DNA from: an uncultured Novosphingobium sp.
GTDB lineage: Bacteria > Pseudomonadota > Alphaproteobacteria > Sphingomonadales > Sphingomonadaceae
Assembly: GCA_938005655.1 (NCBI GenBank)
Contig: CALLNA010000222.1
Span: 1-10,050 of the forward strand
Direction: 5' to 3'
DNA: 10,050 nucleotides
In this document: positions 1-7,073 of the stretch, piece after piece
How the letters are laid out: each line of letters starts with the position of its first letter
How positions within the stretch are numbered: position 1 is the first letter of the stretch
Translations under genes and position numbers: made by a program
The notes under the pieces: generated by a model
What the model was told of the DNA's origin: nothing
Databases searched by the model: none
Seen by the model: only the letters and a program-made list of their open reading frames with translations

Positions 1-1
1 G

Positions 2-667
2 GCCCACCTGACCGAGCTGGCCAGCCACGGCTACCTCGTGATCGCTCCGGGCAAGCTCTACCCGGCAGGCCAGAACGCCCCCCGGCCAGAGCGGGGCCCG
101 GACGGCAAGTATCCGCCGCAGGCGACCACCGCCGCCCAGGTCAGGGCCGGGATCGACTGGGCACTGGCGGAGAACAAGCGCCAGGGCAGCCGCTACTTCG
201 GCCGGATCGACCCGGCCGCCATCGCCGTCGCCGGACATAGCTGCGGCGGCTTGCAGGCCTTGCAGGTCGCGGCCGACCCGCGGGTGAAGACCGTGCTCAT
301 CCACAACAGCGGGATATTTCCCGAGGGCATGAGCTCGATCACCGGCCTCGATCTCGACAAGGCGAGCCTCGCGCATGTGCATACTCCGATCATCTACATC
401 CTGGGCGGGCCGACCGATCAGGCGCAGCCCAACGGCAGCGACGACTTCAGGCGGCTGAACCGGGTGCCCGCGGTCCTCGTCGACCTGCCGACCGGGCACG
501 GCGGCACCTTCGCCCGGCCGAATGGCGGCGTCGTGGCGCAGATCGCCGTCGACTGGCTCGAATGGCAATTGCGCGGCAACCGGACAGCGGGCCGCACCTT
601 CACCGGCGCAGACTGCCGCCTGTGCAACCGGACCGACGTGCGGATCGAACGGAAACGGATTTCCTGA
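2..667 (+). CDS. alpha/beta hydrolase, 5'-truncated by the window edge
   Basis: This is the C-terminal part (221 codons) of an alpha/beta-hydrolase-fold enzyme; the frame is open to the left edge, so the start lies outside. The GTG at 38 is internal, because the preceding codons (reading HLTELASHGYLVIAPG) are a typical strand before the nucleophile region. Visible catalytic candidates are the nucleophile elbow GHSCGG with Ser at 239-241, an Asp in GGPTDQAQP at 416-418, and a His in PTGHGGTF at 497-499. Together these form a Ser-Asp-His triad in the correct order. The order and spacing resemble dienelactone-hydrolase or PAF-acetylhydrolase-like family members. A cysteine pair (CRLC) sits near the C-terminus. 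The substrate is unknown; an ester or lactone is the family expectation. It converges on the receptor gene with only 17 bases between stops, so it belongs to a different transcript from the rest of the window, and any link to the TRAP cluster is unproven. Confidence 0.85.
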   Translation, partial: AHLTELASHGYLVIAPGKLYPAGQNAPRPERGPDGKYPPQATTAAQVRAGIDWALAENKRQGSRYFGRIDPAAIAVAGHSCGGLQALQVAADPRVKTVLIHNSGIFPEGMSSITGLDLDKASLAHVHTPIIYILGGPTDQAQPNGSDDFRRLNRVPAVLVDLPTGHGGTFARPNGGVVAQIAVDWLEWQLRGNRTAGRTFTGADCRLCNRTDVRIERKRIS

Positions 668-678
668 TCGATCCGCGC
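638..678. terminator. hairpin spanning the convergent hydrolase/receptor gene ends
   Basis: A perfect 9-base inverted repeat (GCGGATCGA at 640-648, TCGATCCGC at 668-676) can be extended by a T-G wobble (639/677) and a G-C pair (638/678). The 19-base loop includes the hydrolase stop codon at 665-667. No T tract follows on either strand, so it is not a textbook intrinsic terminator. It may be a bidirectional 3'-end hairpin for the converging transcripts, or a chance repeat in GC-rich DNA. Confidence 0.3.
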
Positions 679-684
679 CGGGTC

Positions 685-3354
685 CTACCACTTCTTCCTG
701 ACGCTGGCGGCGACGAACCGGCCCACCGGATCGGCCGCGGTCGCATCGTAGCCGCCGCTGCCGTTGGTGCTCGGCGCGATGTTCACATATGGCGGCGCGA
801 CGTCGAAGATGTTGCGCACTTCCAGCGCCAGGACGAAGGCCTTGTCCTTCTCCCCGATCCGCCAGCTCACCCCGACATCGATCGGGTTGTAGCTGCCGAC
901 GCTCTGGTTCGGCGTCACCGCATTGTTGAGATAACCGTTGATGTGAGTCCAGCGGATATTGGCGTTGAACGGGCCCTTCTCCCAGTTCACGCTCGCCCGC
1001 ATCTTGAAGCGCAGCGGCTGGAAGATCTGGTTGAGCTGGTCGATATAGGGCGCGTTCGGGGCCTGCTGGGTCTGGTACTTGGTCAGGTAGGTGCCGCTGA
1101 GACCGAAATCGAAGGTTCCCGCCCGCTCGGTATCCAGCGTGTAGTTGGCGGTGAAATCGATGCCGTGGGTGATCGACCGCCCGAGGTTCTGGCTGCGCCC
1201 GTCGACGAAGACGGTGACGTTAGCGGGCAAGGCACCGGACACGGCCATGCCCTGCGAGACGAGGTTCTGGACGATGGTCTGCGCGCCCGCGCCCTGGACG
1301 ATCAGGCCGGTGCCGTCGTACTGGCTGGCGCGCGTCAGCACGGCGAGGTCCGACAGCAGCGCGATCACCTGGTTCTTGTAGTCCACGCTGAAGTAGGTCA
1401 GCGACAGCCTCAGATTGCGCAGCGGATCGATATCCGCGCCGACGGACCAGGTGGTCGCCGTCTCCGGCTTGAGGTTCAGGTTGCCGCCCGAGAGGGCCAC
1501 GCCCTGGACCGTGCCGCCGCCGGGATTCTGGTAGGTCTGGACGAAAAACTGGTTCGAGTTGCCGTAGATCTGCGTGATCGTCGGCGCACGGAACGAGGTG
1601 CCGTAGCTGCCCCGCAGGGTGAGCCCGTCGACCGGAACCCAGGTCACGCCGAACTTGGGATTGGTCGTGCTGCCGACGTCGGAATACTTGTCGTAGCGCA
1701 CGGCCGCGTCGAGTTCGAGCTTCTGGAAGCCGCCGGTCGCATTGTCCGGACCGAAGATCGGCACGAGCACCTCGGCATAGGCCGAATCCACGCGACGACC
1801 GAAATAGCGCCAGGTGACGGGCGTTCCGGGATTGCCGCGGGCGAGGCCGAGATCGGCCTCCCATTCCTGGCCCTCGTAGCCGGCGGCAAGCTTCACCTGG
1901 CCGCCGGGCAGGCGGAACAGCGGCCCGTTCACGCGTGCCTCATAGCCCTTGAAGCGGCCGATGGTCGGGTTGATCGAGATCTGGTTGTAGATGTTGGCGA
2001 GGACCGTGGCCGAAGTCCGGTGCAGGCCATAGGGATCGAACGCGGTGTTGGGATCGGAACTGGCCAGCGCGGCGTTGAGCGCGCTGTTGTTGATCCCGTT
2101 CAGCGAGATCGAGTTGTCGTCGGTCTTGCCGATGCCGAACAGCGCCTCGAACTGCCAGTCGTGCGGCAGCTTGATCCGCACGCCCGGCGTCACCTGCCAG
2201 CTCTTGCCGTAACCGTAGTTGCGGATGCGCGGCAGGTCGCCGCTGAAGTTGTAGTTGACCGTATAGCCCGAATTGGCGGCCAGGCCCGGCAGGTCGACGA
2301 ACCAGGCATTGGTGCGCGGCACGGCCAGGGCTGCGTTCGAGAAGGCCTGGAGGCGCTCGAACTTGCGATTGCTGTAGAAGCCGTCGGCGAAGAAGGTCAG
2401 CCAGTCAGTCAACTCGTAGGTGAAGGTCGCGTTGACAGAATCGTACTTCTGGCGCGGGATCAGGTCCTGGCCTTGCAGGTCGTCGCAGCGGTTCGCCGTG
2501 CCGGGCACCAGCGTCCCTCCGGCCCCGACCGCCACACCGGACGGCGGGATCGCCAGCGTCGTGGCGGAGCCGCCCAGGGTCGCGCTGATCGTCCCCGGAT
2601 TGCAGCGTAGCGAGCGATAGTCGCCGCCGCCCAGCGGCCCCTGGTTCGAGGTGAAGAAGGGGCGATCCAACCCGTTCAGGCTGGACTTCTCGACATGCTC
2701 GTAGGCGACCATGAACTGGCCGCGGTCCCATTTCTTGCCGACGGCCGCACCGAACGAATATTCGTGATAGGCGCCGTCGTCCGAGACGCCAGCGCGGGCG
2801 AAGGCCTCGGCGCCGTCCAGGTTGCGCCGGGGGATCAGGTTGACCACGCCCGCGACCGCGTCCGAGCCGTAGATCGCCGAGGCGCCGTCGGCGACGATCT
2901 CAACCCGCTGGACGCCGAGCGTCGGCAGGATCGAGGGATCGGTCGAGCGAGTGTTGTTCACCACGCGGTGCCCGTCGACCAGAATCAGCGTCGCGTTGGG
3001 GCCGATGCCGCGCAGGTTGATCGAATTGCCATAGACGATGTTGCCCGAGCCGCCCGACTGCCCGCGCGAGTTCTCGCTGACGCCGAGATCGAAGACCTGC
3101 GGCAGCTCCTTGATCGCCCGGTCGAGCGTGACGCGCCCGGATTCGACGATGTCGGCGGTGCTCAGCGTCGTGACCGTCGAGCCGACCGGCGCCTCGCCGC
3201 GCACGCGGCTGCCGGTGACGACGATCTCGCTGCCGGGCTGGTCCGCAGCCGTGTCGGCCGGAGCCTCCTGGGCGAAAGCCGCACCCGGCGCGAGCAGCGC
3301 AACGGCCAGCGCCAGGTGCGATCCGTGCGATTTGATAATGTTAGAAACAGCCAT
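685..3354 (-). CDS. TonB-dependent outer-membrane receptor
   Basis: The 889-residue product is a TonB-dependent receptor of usual family length, which would import a scarce or bulky ligand across the outer membrane using TonB/ExbBD energy. Residues 1-28 form a signal peptide with a hydrophobic core and an AFA cleavage site before Gln29. The EIVVTG box at 43-48 is a TonB-box-like segment common in sphingomonad receptors. The plug domain occupies roughly residues 50-180, with recognisable family segments INLRGIGPNATLILVDGHR (about 112-130) and VEIVADGASAIYGSDAVAGV (about 151-170). The rest is the beta-barrel, ending in aromatic Trp889. Cys251 and Cys290 flank a Gly/Ser-rich loop and could form an extracellular disulphide. 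There is no N-terminal signalling extension and no nearby FecI/FecR pair, so trans-envelope sigma regulation is unlikely. A good ribosome-binding site precedes the ATG. The ligand cannot be read from sequence; the neighbouring TRAP operon suggests an organic acid rather than a siderophore, but this is inference. Confidence 0.95.
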   Translation of the reverse strand: MAVSNIIKSHGSHLALAVALLAPGAAFAQEAPADTAADQPGSEIVVTGSRVRGEAPVGSTVTTLSTADIVESGRVTLDRAIKELPQVFDLGVSENSRGQSGGSGNIVYGNSINLRGIGPNATLILVDGHRVVNNTRSTDPSILPTLGVQRVEIVADGASAIYGSDAVAGVVNLIPRRNLDGAEAFARAGVSDDGAYHEYSFGAAVGKKWDRGQFMVAYEHVEKSSLNGLDRPFFTSNQGPLGGGDYRSLRCNPGTISATLGGSATTLAIPPSGVAVGAGGTLVPGTANRCDDLQGQDLIPRQKYDSVNATFTYELTDWLTFFADGFYSNRKFERLQAFSNAALAVPRTNAWFVDLPGLAANSGYTVNYNFSGDLPRIRNYGYGKSWQVTPGVRIKLPHDWQFEALFGIGKTDDNSISLNGINNSALNAALASSDPNTAFDPYGLHRTSATVLANIYNQISINPTIGRFKGYEARVNGPLFRLPGGQVKLAAGYEGQEWEADLGLARGNPGTPVTWRYFGRRVDSAYAEVLVPIFGPDNATGGFQKLELDAAVRYDKYSDVGSTTNPKFGVTWVPVDGLTLRGSYGTSFRAPTITQIYGNSNQFFVQTYQNPGGGTVQGVALSGGNLNLKPETATTWSVGADIDPLRNLRLSLTYFSVDYKNQVIALLSDLAVLTRASQYDGTGLIVQGAGAQTIVQNLVSQGMAVSGALPANVTVFVDGRSQNLGRSITHGIDFTANYTLDTERAGTFDFGLSGTYLTKYQTQQAPNAPYIDQLNQIFQPLRFKMRASVNWEKGPFNANIRWTHINGYLNNAVTPNQSVGSYNPIDVGVSWRIGEKDKAFVLALEVRNIFDVAPPYVNIAPSTNGSGGYDATAADPVGRFVAASVRKKW

Positions 3355-3361
3355 CCGAAAG

Positions 3362-3369
3362 TCCTCCCC
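3362..3369 (-). promoter_or_regulatory. ribosome-binding site of the TonB-dependent receptor
   Basis: On the minus strand the sequence GGGGAGGA lies 7 bases before the ATG at 3354-3352. This strong Shine-Dalgarno match supports the chosen start, which is also followed directly by a convincing signal peptide. Confidence 0.75.
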
Positions 3370-3505
3370 CGCCCGCAGGCTTGGCTGCGACGACGTGATC
3401 CGCCGGAAGGAGTTCGGGGCGCAAACAGCCCCATCGCCATCTCTCCCTGCGCCGGCCGGGCTATGCCCCGTGCCGGGATCGCCGCATGACGACAGACTGC
3501 CGTAT

Positions 3506-3528
3506 TAGTGGATAAAGTCAACTATCCA
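3506..3528. promoter_or_regulatory. dyad-symmetric putative operator upstream of the receptor
   Basis: The 199-base gap between the regulator and the receptor (3355-3553) contains an AT-rich island at about 3502-3548. Two overlapping dyads lie in it. One is a perfect repeat, TGGATA (3509-3514) and TATCCA (3523-3528), with an 8-base spacer. The other is a near-palindrome, TAGTgGA (3506-3512) and TCaACTA (3518-3524), centred at 3515. Size and symmetry fit a dimeric winged-helix repressor such as the adjacent MarR protein. A weak minus-strand promoter (TTGCAA at 3547-3542, 15 bases, GATAGT at 3526-3521) would overlap the dyad, but I cannot assign the promoter with confidence. The rest of the gap shows only the ribosome-binding site. 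Confidence 0.4.
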
Positions 3529-3553
3529 AGCTATAGACTTTTTGCAAAGACCA

Positions 3554-4051
3554 TCAGGAATCGTCACGTACGCAGGCCGCGTACATCCGGTCGAGCAACT
3601 CGCTGAGCACGTGCATCTCGGCCGGGGAAAGCTGATGCAGGACGGCATCCTCGGCCTGTCCGACGAGGCCGAACAGCTCGTCAAGATGAGCCTCGCCCTC
3701 GGGCGTGATGAACAGCGCGTGGCGCCGCCGATCGGTGGGCGAACGCTCGCGCTTGGCCCAGCCGAACTTCTCCAACTCGTCGACGATCGTCACCGTCACC
3801 GACTTGTCGAGCCCGACTTCCCGCGAAAGCTCGTTCTGCGACACGCCGGGGTTGGCGGCGATGATCGCCAGCGAGGAGAACAGGCCCGAACGCAGGCCCT
3901 GCGCCGCCGTGGCCGCGGCGAAATCGCGCGAGAGCTGGTTCTGCACGCGGCGCAGGCGGAAGCCGACGAAATCGCCGAGCCGCCCCAGGCTCAGGCGCCC
4001 CGGTTGAGCCTGGGAGATTTCCTTGCTGCGGGCGGCGGATTTGACGGCCAT
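3554..4051 (-). CDS. MarR-family transcriptional regulator
   Basis: The 165-residue protein has the size and layout of a MarR-type dimeric winged-helix repressor that responds to small, often aromatic or acyl, ligands. Residues about 25-50 and 130-160 form the helical dimer interface. The helix-turn-helix covers about 70-95 (GVSQNELSREVGLDKSVTVT followed by IVDELEKFGW). The wing covers about 103-116 (RSPTDRRRHALFIT) and includes the conserved D-x-R pair (Asp107, Arg109). A basic, Ala-rich N-terminal extension of about 15 residues precedes the domain. The gene is transcribed away from the TRAP operon and towards the receptor gene, 199 bases downstream. Its start codon faces the divergent promoter region, the usual place for a local regulator acting on the adjacent operon and itself. 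No strong Shine-Dalgarno sequence precedes the ATG. The effector is unknown; by context, the imported acid or its CoA ester is the likeliest candidate. Confidence 0.93.
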   Translation of the reverse strand: MAVKSAARSKEISQAQPGRLSLGRLGDFVGFRLRRVQNQLSRDFAAATAAQGLRSGLFSSLAIIAANPGVSQNELSREVGLDKSVTVTIVDELEKFGWAKRERSPTDRRRHALFITPEGEAHLDELFGLVGQAEDAVLHQLSPAEMHVLSELLDRMYAACVRDDS

Positions 4052-4072
4052 GCGGTGAGCGAGTCCTATTGG

Positions 4073-4100
4073 TTGACAGAATCGATTGTTGAAATATTCT
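4073..4100 (+). promoter_or_regulatory. sigma-70-type promoter of the TRAP/CoA-transferase operon
   Basis: A consensus -35 box TTGACA (4073-4078) is followed after 16 bases by TATTCT (4095-4100; four of six matches to TATAAT). It sits in the AT-rich part of the divergent region between the regulator start (4051) and the first permease start (4184). Transcription would begin near 4107, giving a leader of about 75 bases. An 8-base palindrome, AATCGATT (4080-4087), lies in the spacer. Confidence 0.6.
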
Positions 4101-4111
4101 ACAGTTTAGAA
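4097..4111. promoter_or_regulatory. putative repressor operator overlapping the -10 box
   Basis: TTCTA (4097-4101) and TAGAA (4107-4111) form a perfect 5-base inverted repeat with a 5-base spacer. It overlaps the -10 element of the operon promoter and the expected transcription start. A bound dimer here would block RNA polymerase, as in classical MarR control. On the minus strand the same bases contain TAGAAT, a possible -10 box for the regulator gene, but no good -35 box accompanies it. Assignment to this MarR protein is inference from position. The arms differ from those of the dyad upstream of the receptor. Confidence 0.45.
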
Positions 4112-4173
4112 CGAACCGCCATGTTGCGACGGACTGGATATGGTATCGACCGCCGGAGCCCGCATGGCAAGAC

Positions 4174-4180
4174 GGAGAGG
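4174..4180 (+). promoter_or_regulatory. ribosome-binding site fixing the small-permease start
   Basis: GGAGAGG ends 3 bases before the ATG at 4184, with the GGAG core 6 bases away. This favours 4184 over the in-frame ATG at 4121, which sits just after the operator, has no Shine-Dalgarno sequence, and would add 21 residues unlike any membrane or family sequence. Confidence 0.65.
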
Positions 4181-4183
4181 GAC

Positions 4184-4732
4184 ATGGAGCGGGAACCGCC
4201 GCCCGATACGACCGCCGCACTGGCCAGCGACCTCGCGCCCGACGCGGGGCAACTCCATGCCGGCCATCGGCCGACCGGCCCGCTGGCCAAGGCCGCCTAT
4301 GCGCTCGGCTCGGTCGGGCTGCTCGCGGCGACCGCCGCCGACGCCCTCGCCGTCGCCGGGCGCCATACCGGCATCCACCTGATCGGCTCGATCGAGCTGG
4401 TCCAGAGCGCGGTCGTCCTGCTCGCGGCGGCAGCCATGCTGATGGTCACGATCGGCGGCGGCCACGCGACGGTCCATATCGTGACCGAGCGACTGCCGCG
4501 CCGCCGCGCCGCAGGGCTACGCCGCCTCACCGACCTCGTCAGCGCCGCGGTGTTCCTGCTGCTGGCCGCCGGCTCGGCCTGGGTCCTGGCCGAGCTGTGG
4601 AACGGTTACGAGCAGACCGAGCTGCTGCACATCCCCCTGCGCTGGCTGCGCCTGCTGTGGGTCATCTTCGCCGTGCTGGTCGCCGCGCAGTTCGTCCGCG
4701 ACGCCTTCCGGCACCGGGAGCGCGACGCATGA
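4184..4732 (+). CDS. TRAP transporter small permease (DctQ-type)
   Basis: The 182-residue membrane protein is the small (Q) subunit of a tripartite ATP-independent periplasmic transporter, which pairs with the large subunit to import organic acids driven by the sodium gradient. A hydrophilic N-terminus of about 33 residues precedes four predicted membrane helices at about 36-59, 68-91, 115-137 and 152-172. Between helices 2 and 3 lies a basic loop (HATVHIVTERLPRRRAA, about 94-110), matching the conserved cytoplasmic H-x-x-V segment of the family. The segment before helix 4 (TELLHIPLRWLRLLW, about 145-159) matches the family's iP-x-W pattern. Length is normal for DctQ proteins. It is the first gene of the operon. 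Its TGA overlaps the ATG of the large permease (ATGA at 4729-4732), indicating translational coupling. The substrate is unknown. Confidence 0.88.
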   Translation: MEREPPPDTTAALASDLAPDAGQLHAGHRPTGPLAKAAYALGSVGLLAATAADALAVAGRHTGIHLIGSIELVQSAVVLLAAAAMLMVTIGGGHATVHIVTERLPRRRAAGLRRLTDLVSAAVFLLLAAGSAWVLAELWNGYEQTELLHIPLRWLRLLWVIFAVLVAAQFVRDAFRHRERDA

Positions 4733-6033
4733 TCTCGCCCGAGCTTGTCGGCCTGATCGGCGTCGGCGTCCTGCTGGTCCTGCTCGCTGCGGGCGTGCCG
4801 ATCGGGGTTGGCCTGATCCTCGTCGGGCTCGGCGGCCTCGCCGTCTTGATCTCGCCCGAGGCGGCGCTGATCAAGGGCGGCGTGGTCTCGTTCGAGGTCA
4901 TCTCGAAGTACGAGCTGGGCGTGCTGCCGCTGTTCCTGCTGATGGCGCACCTGTGCTTCGCCGCCGGGGCGAGCCGCGATTTCTTCGACGTCGCCGCCCG
5001 GTTCGTCGGCCATCGCCGCGGCGGGCTCGCCCTCGCCTCGATCGGCGGCTGCGCTGGCTTCGGCGCGATCAGCGGATCGAGCCTGGCGACGGTCGCGACG
5101 ATCAGCTCGGTCGCCCTGCCGGAAATGCGCAAGGCGGGCTACAACCCCGGCTTCGCCGCCGGGGCGCTTGCCGCAGGCGGGACGCTGGGCTCGCTGATCC
5201 CGCCCTCGGGCGCGCTGATCGTCTTCGGGATCATCGCCGAGCAGTCGATCGGCAAGCTGTTCGCCGCCTCGATCATCCCGGCGGCGAGCCAGGCCGCGTT
5301 CTACCTGGTCACGATCGTCCTGCTCTGCGCCGTCAATCCTGCGCTCGGCCCGGCGACCCCGCGCACACCCTGGCGCGAACGGCTGGGCGCGCTGCGCAAG
5401 ATCGTCGATCTCGTGGTGCTGATCGTCTTCGTCCTCGGCGGGCTGATGATCGGCTGGTTCACCCCCACCGAGGCCGCCTCGGTCGGCGTGGTCGGGGCCC
5501 TGCTGCTGCTCGTCGTCCGTCGCCGCTTCTCGCTCGCCGCGATCGGCGAAGCGCTGCGCGCCACGCTCCAGACCGCGGGCATGATCTACGTCGTCATCAT
5601 CGGCGCGCTGATCTTCGCGACCTTCATCAGCGTGACCGGCATGACCGAGATGATGTCGGGCGCCGTCACCGACTTCCATGCGAGCCCGGTCGTGGCGATC
5701 GTCGTGATGACGCTGGTCCTGCTCGTGCTCGGCTCGTTCCTCGACGGCGTGGCGCTGATGCTGCTGACCACACCGATCTTCCTGCCGATCGCGGTCCAGC
5801 TCGGCTACAGCCCGATCTGGTTCGGCATCTTCCTGGTGCGGACCATGGAGATCGGCTTCGTCCATCCGCCGCTCGGGCTCAACATCTACGTGATCCAGGG
5901 CCTGGCCAAGGACCTTTCGCTGGGCACGATCTTCCGCGGGATCGTCCCCTTCCTCCTGTCGGACTTCCTCCACCTCGCCCTGCTGATCGCGGTTCCCGCG
6001 CTGGCGCTGTGGCTTCCCGCGGTGGTGGCATGA
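4729..6033 (+). CDS. TRAP transporter large permease (DctM-type)
   Basis: The 434-residue, highly hydrophobic protein is the large (M) subunit that forms the transport path of the TRAP system in the inner membrane; length and composition are typical. Family signatures are clear: the first conserved block GAISGSSLATVATISSVALP (about 112-131) followed by EMRKAGY, then GGTLGSLIPPSGALIV (about 150-165). The second set is GWFTPTEAASVG (about 242-253), GSFLDGVALMLLTTPIFLP (about 335-353), and MEIGFVHPPLGLNIYVIQG (about 373-391). These repeated scaffold motifs form the sodium and substrate sites in the ion-transporter superfamily. The start at 4729 overlaps the upstream stop and has GGGAG 8 bases before it. 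In-frame codons upstream of it, within the small permease gene, do not encode family sequence. The 3' end overlaps the binding-protein start (ATGA at 6030-6033). Confidence 0.95.
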   Translation: MISPELVGLIGVGVLLVLLAAGVPIGVGLILVGLGGLAVLISPEAALIKGGVVSFEVISKYELGVLPLFLLMAHLCFAAGASRDFFDVAARFVGHRRGGLALASIGGCAGFGAISGSSLATVATISSVALPEMRKAGYNPGFAAGALAAGGTLGSLIPPSGALIVFGIIAEQSIGKLFAASIIPAASQAAFYLVTIVLLCAVNPALGPATPRTPWRERLGALRKIVDLVVLIVFVLGGLMIGWFTPTEAASVGVVGALLLLVVRRRFSLAAIGEALRATLQTAGMIYVVIIGALIFATFISVTGMTEMMSGAVTDFHASPVVAIVVMTLVLLVLGSFLDGVALMLLTTPIFLPIAVQLGYSPIWFGIFLVRTMEIGFVHPPLGLNIYVIQGLAKDLSLGTIFRGIVPFLLSDFLHLALLIAVPALALWLPAVVA

Positions 6034-7073
6034 CCATGCGCAAGCTCATCGCCCTTGTCCTAACCTGTCTGCTGGCGGCCTGCGCGAAACCGGCGTCCAG
6101 GGCGGAATATACCCTGACCTATGCCAGCCCCTATCCGCCGACCCACCCGTTCAGCCGCGCCGACATCGAATGGATGAACTATATCGAGACCGAGAGCGGC
6201 GGGCGGCTGCCCATCAGGCCGTTCTGGTCGGGCGGGCTGATCAGCTCCGACATGTCGATGGTCGAGATCCGCCATGACCTGGCCGACATCGGCCTCATCA
6301 CCCCGATCTACGCCCGCGGCGGCGCGCATATGCTGCGCGCGCAGTCGGGCTTCTACGGCGGGGTGGCGTCGATCCCGGACCAGGTGGCGATCTACGACTG
6401 TCTGGCCGCGCGCTTCCCCGAGTTCGGGCGGGAGCTGAACGGCCTCCACGTCCTCGCGGTGCAGGGCGGCAACTTCCCCGGTATCCTGACCCGCTCCAGG
6501 CCGATCCGCACCCTCGCCGATCTCAAGGGCCTGCGCCTGCGCGCCCAGACCGATGCAATCGACATCCTGCGCGATCTCGGCGCGGACCCGGTCAACATGC
6601 CGATGGGCGACGTCTATTCCGCCCTGGCCAAGGGCGTGATCGACGGAGTCGTCGCCCCGGCCGACACGATCAAGAGCCTGCATTTCGCCGAGGTCGCGCA
6701 CCATTTCACCAGCGTCCGCTTCAGCCGCGGCGCCTATCCGGCGCGGGCGCTGTCCGACCTCGCCTATCGTCGCCTGCCGCCCGACCTGCAACGGCTGATC
6801 CTCGCCTCCAAGTCGGTCTGGGAGGCCGCGCTCAACCGAGAGATCCTGAAGGCCGAGCAGGCCGGGATCGACTATGCCGCCGGCCACGGGGTCGAGCTGA
6901 TCGCCATCGCGCCCGCCGAGCAACAGCGCTTCGACGCGCTCTACAACCGCTTCGCCCTCGACCAGGCCCAGGCCCTGGACGAGTTCCGCCTCGATGGCGT
7001 CCCCGTCTTCCACGAAGCGCAGCGCCTTGTCGCCCAGGGGGCGCGCTGCCCCGCATCCGGAGTAACCCCATGA
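6030..7073 (+). CDS. dctP: TRAP transporter solute-binding lipoprotein (DctP family)
   Basis: The 347-residue protein is a DctP-family extracytoplasmic binding protein that delivers its ligand to the membrane subunits encoded upstream. The N-terminus has a basic start, a short hydrophobic stretch and the lipobox LAAC with Cys18, so it should be lipid-anchored; most TRAP binding proteins are freely soluble. Family landmarks are the entry strand YTLTYASPYPPTHPF (about 27-41), LADLKGLRLRAQ (about 162-173) with Arg171 where the family's carboxylate-clamping arginine sits, and GADPVNMPMGDVYSALAKGV (about 184-203) followed by IDGVVAP. Arg171 implies an organic acid ligand. The ATG at 6030 overlaps the previous stop (ATGA); a second in-frame ATG at 6036 would remove only two residues, and no strong Shine-Dalgarno sequence separates the choices. 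Its TGA at 7071 overlaps the next start (ATGA at 7070-7073). Sequence suggests a carboxylate but not which one. Confidence 0.92.
   Translation: MTMRKLIALVLTCLLAACAKPASRAEYTLTYASPYPPTHPFSRADIEWMNYIETESGGRLPIRPFWSGGLISSDMSMVEIRHDLADIGLITPIYARGGAHMLRAQSGFYGGVASIPDQVAIYDCLAARFPEFGRELNGLHVLAVQGGNFPGILTRSRPIRTLADLKGLRLRAQTDAIDILRDLGADPVNMPMGDVYSALAKGVIDGVVAPADTIKSLHFAEVAHHFTSVRFSRGAYPARALSDLAYRRLPPDLQRLILASKSVWEAALNREILKAEQAGIDYAAGHGVELIAIAPAEQQRFDALYNRFALDQAQALDEFRLDGVPVFHEAQRLVAQGARCPASGVTP

Noticed and set aside
562..2610. A 682-codon open frame on + opposite the receptor gene.
   Set aside because: It is an antisense shadow of the receptor in GC-rich DNA. Its translation is low-complexity (Arg, Val, Ala, Asp, Gly-rich), matches no family, and the opposite strand encodes a full receptor with signal peptide and plug.
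3542..4183. Upstream in-frame extension of the small permease, to 3542 or to the ATG at 4121.
   Set aside because: The extension to 3542 runs antisense through the MarR gene. The 4121 start lacks a ribosome-binding site and lies just after the operator; 4184 has GGAGAGG at good spacing.
4606..5973. A 455-codon open frame on - opposite the TRAP large permease.
   Set aside because: The translation is dominated by Asp, Arg, Gln, Glu and His, as expected for the complement of hydrophobic codons. The sense strand carries all DctM motifs.
4953..6029. Upstream extension of the binding-protein frame through the large permease gene.
   Set aside because: The sequence before 6030 is Arg/Asp-rich out-of-frame translation of the permease. 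The lipoprotein signal begins at the ATG at 6030.
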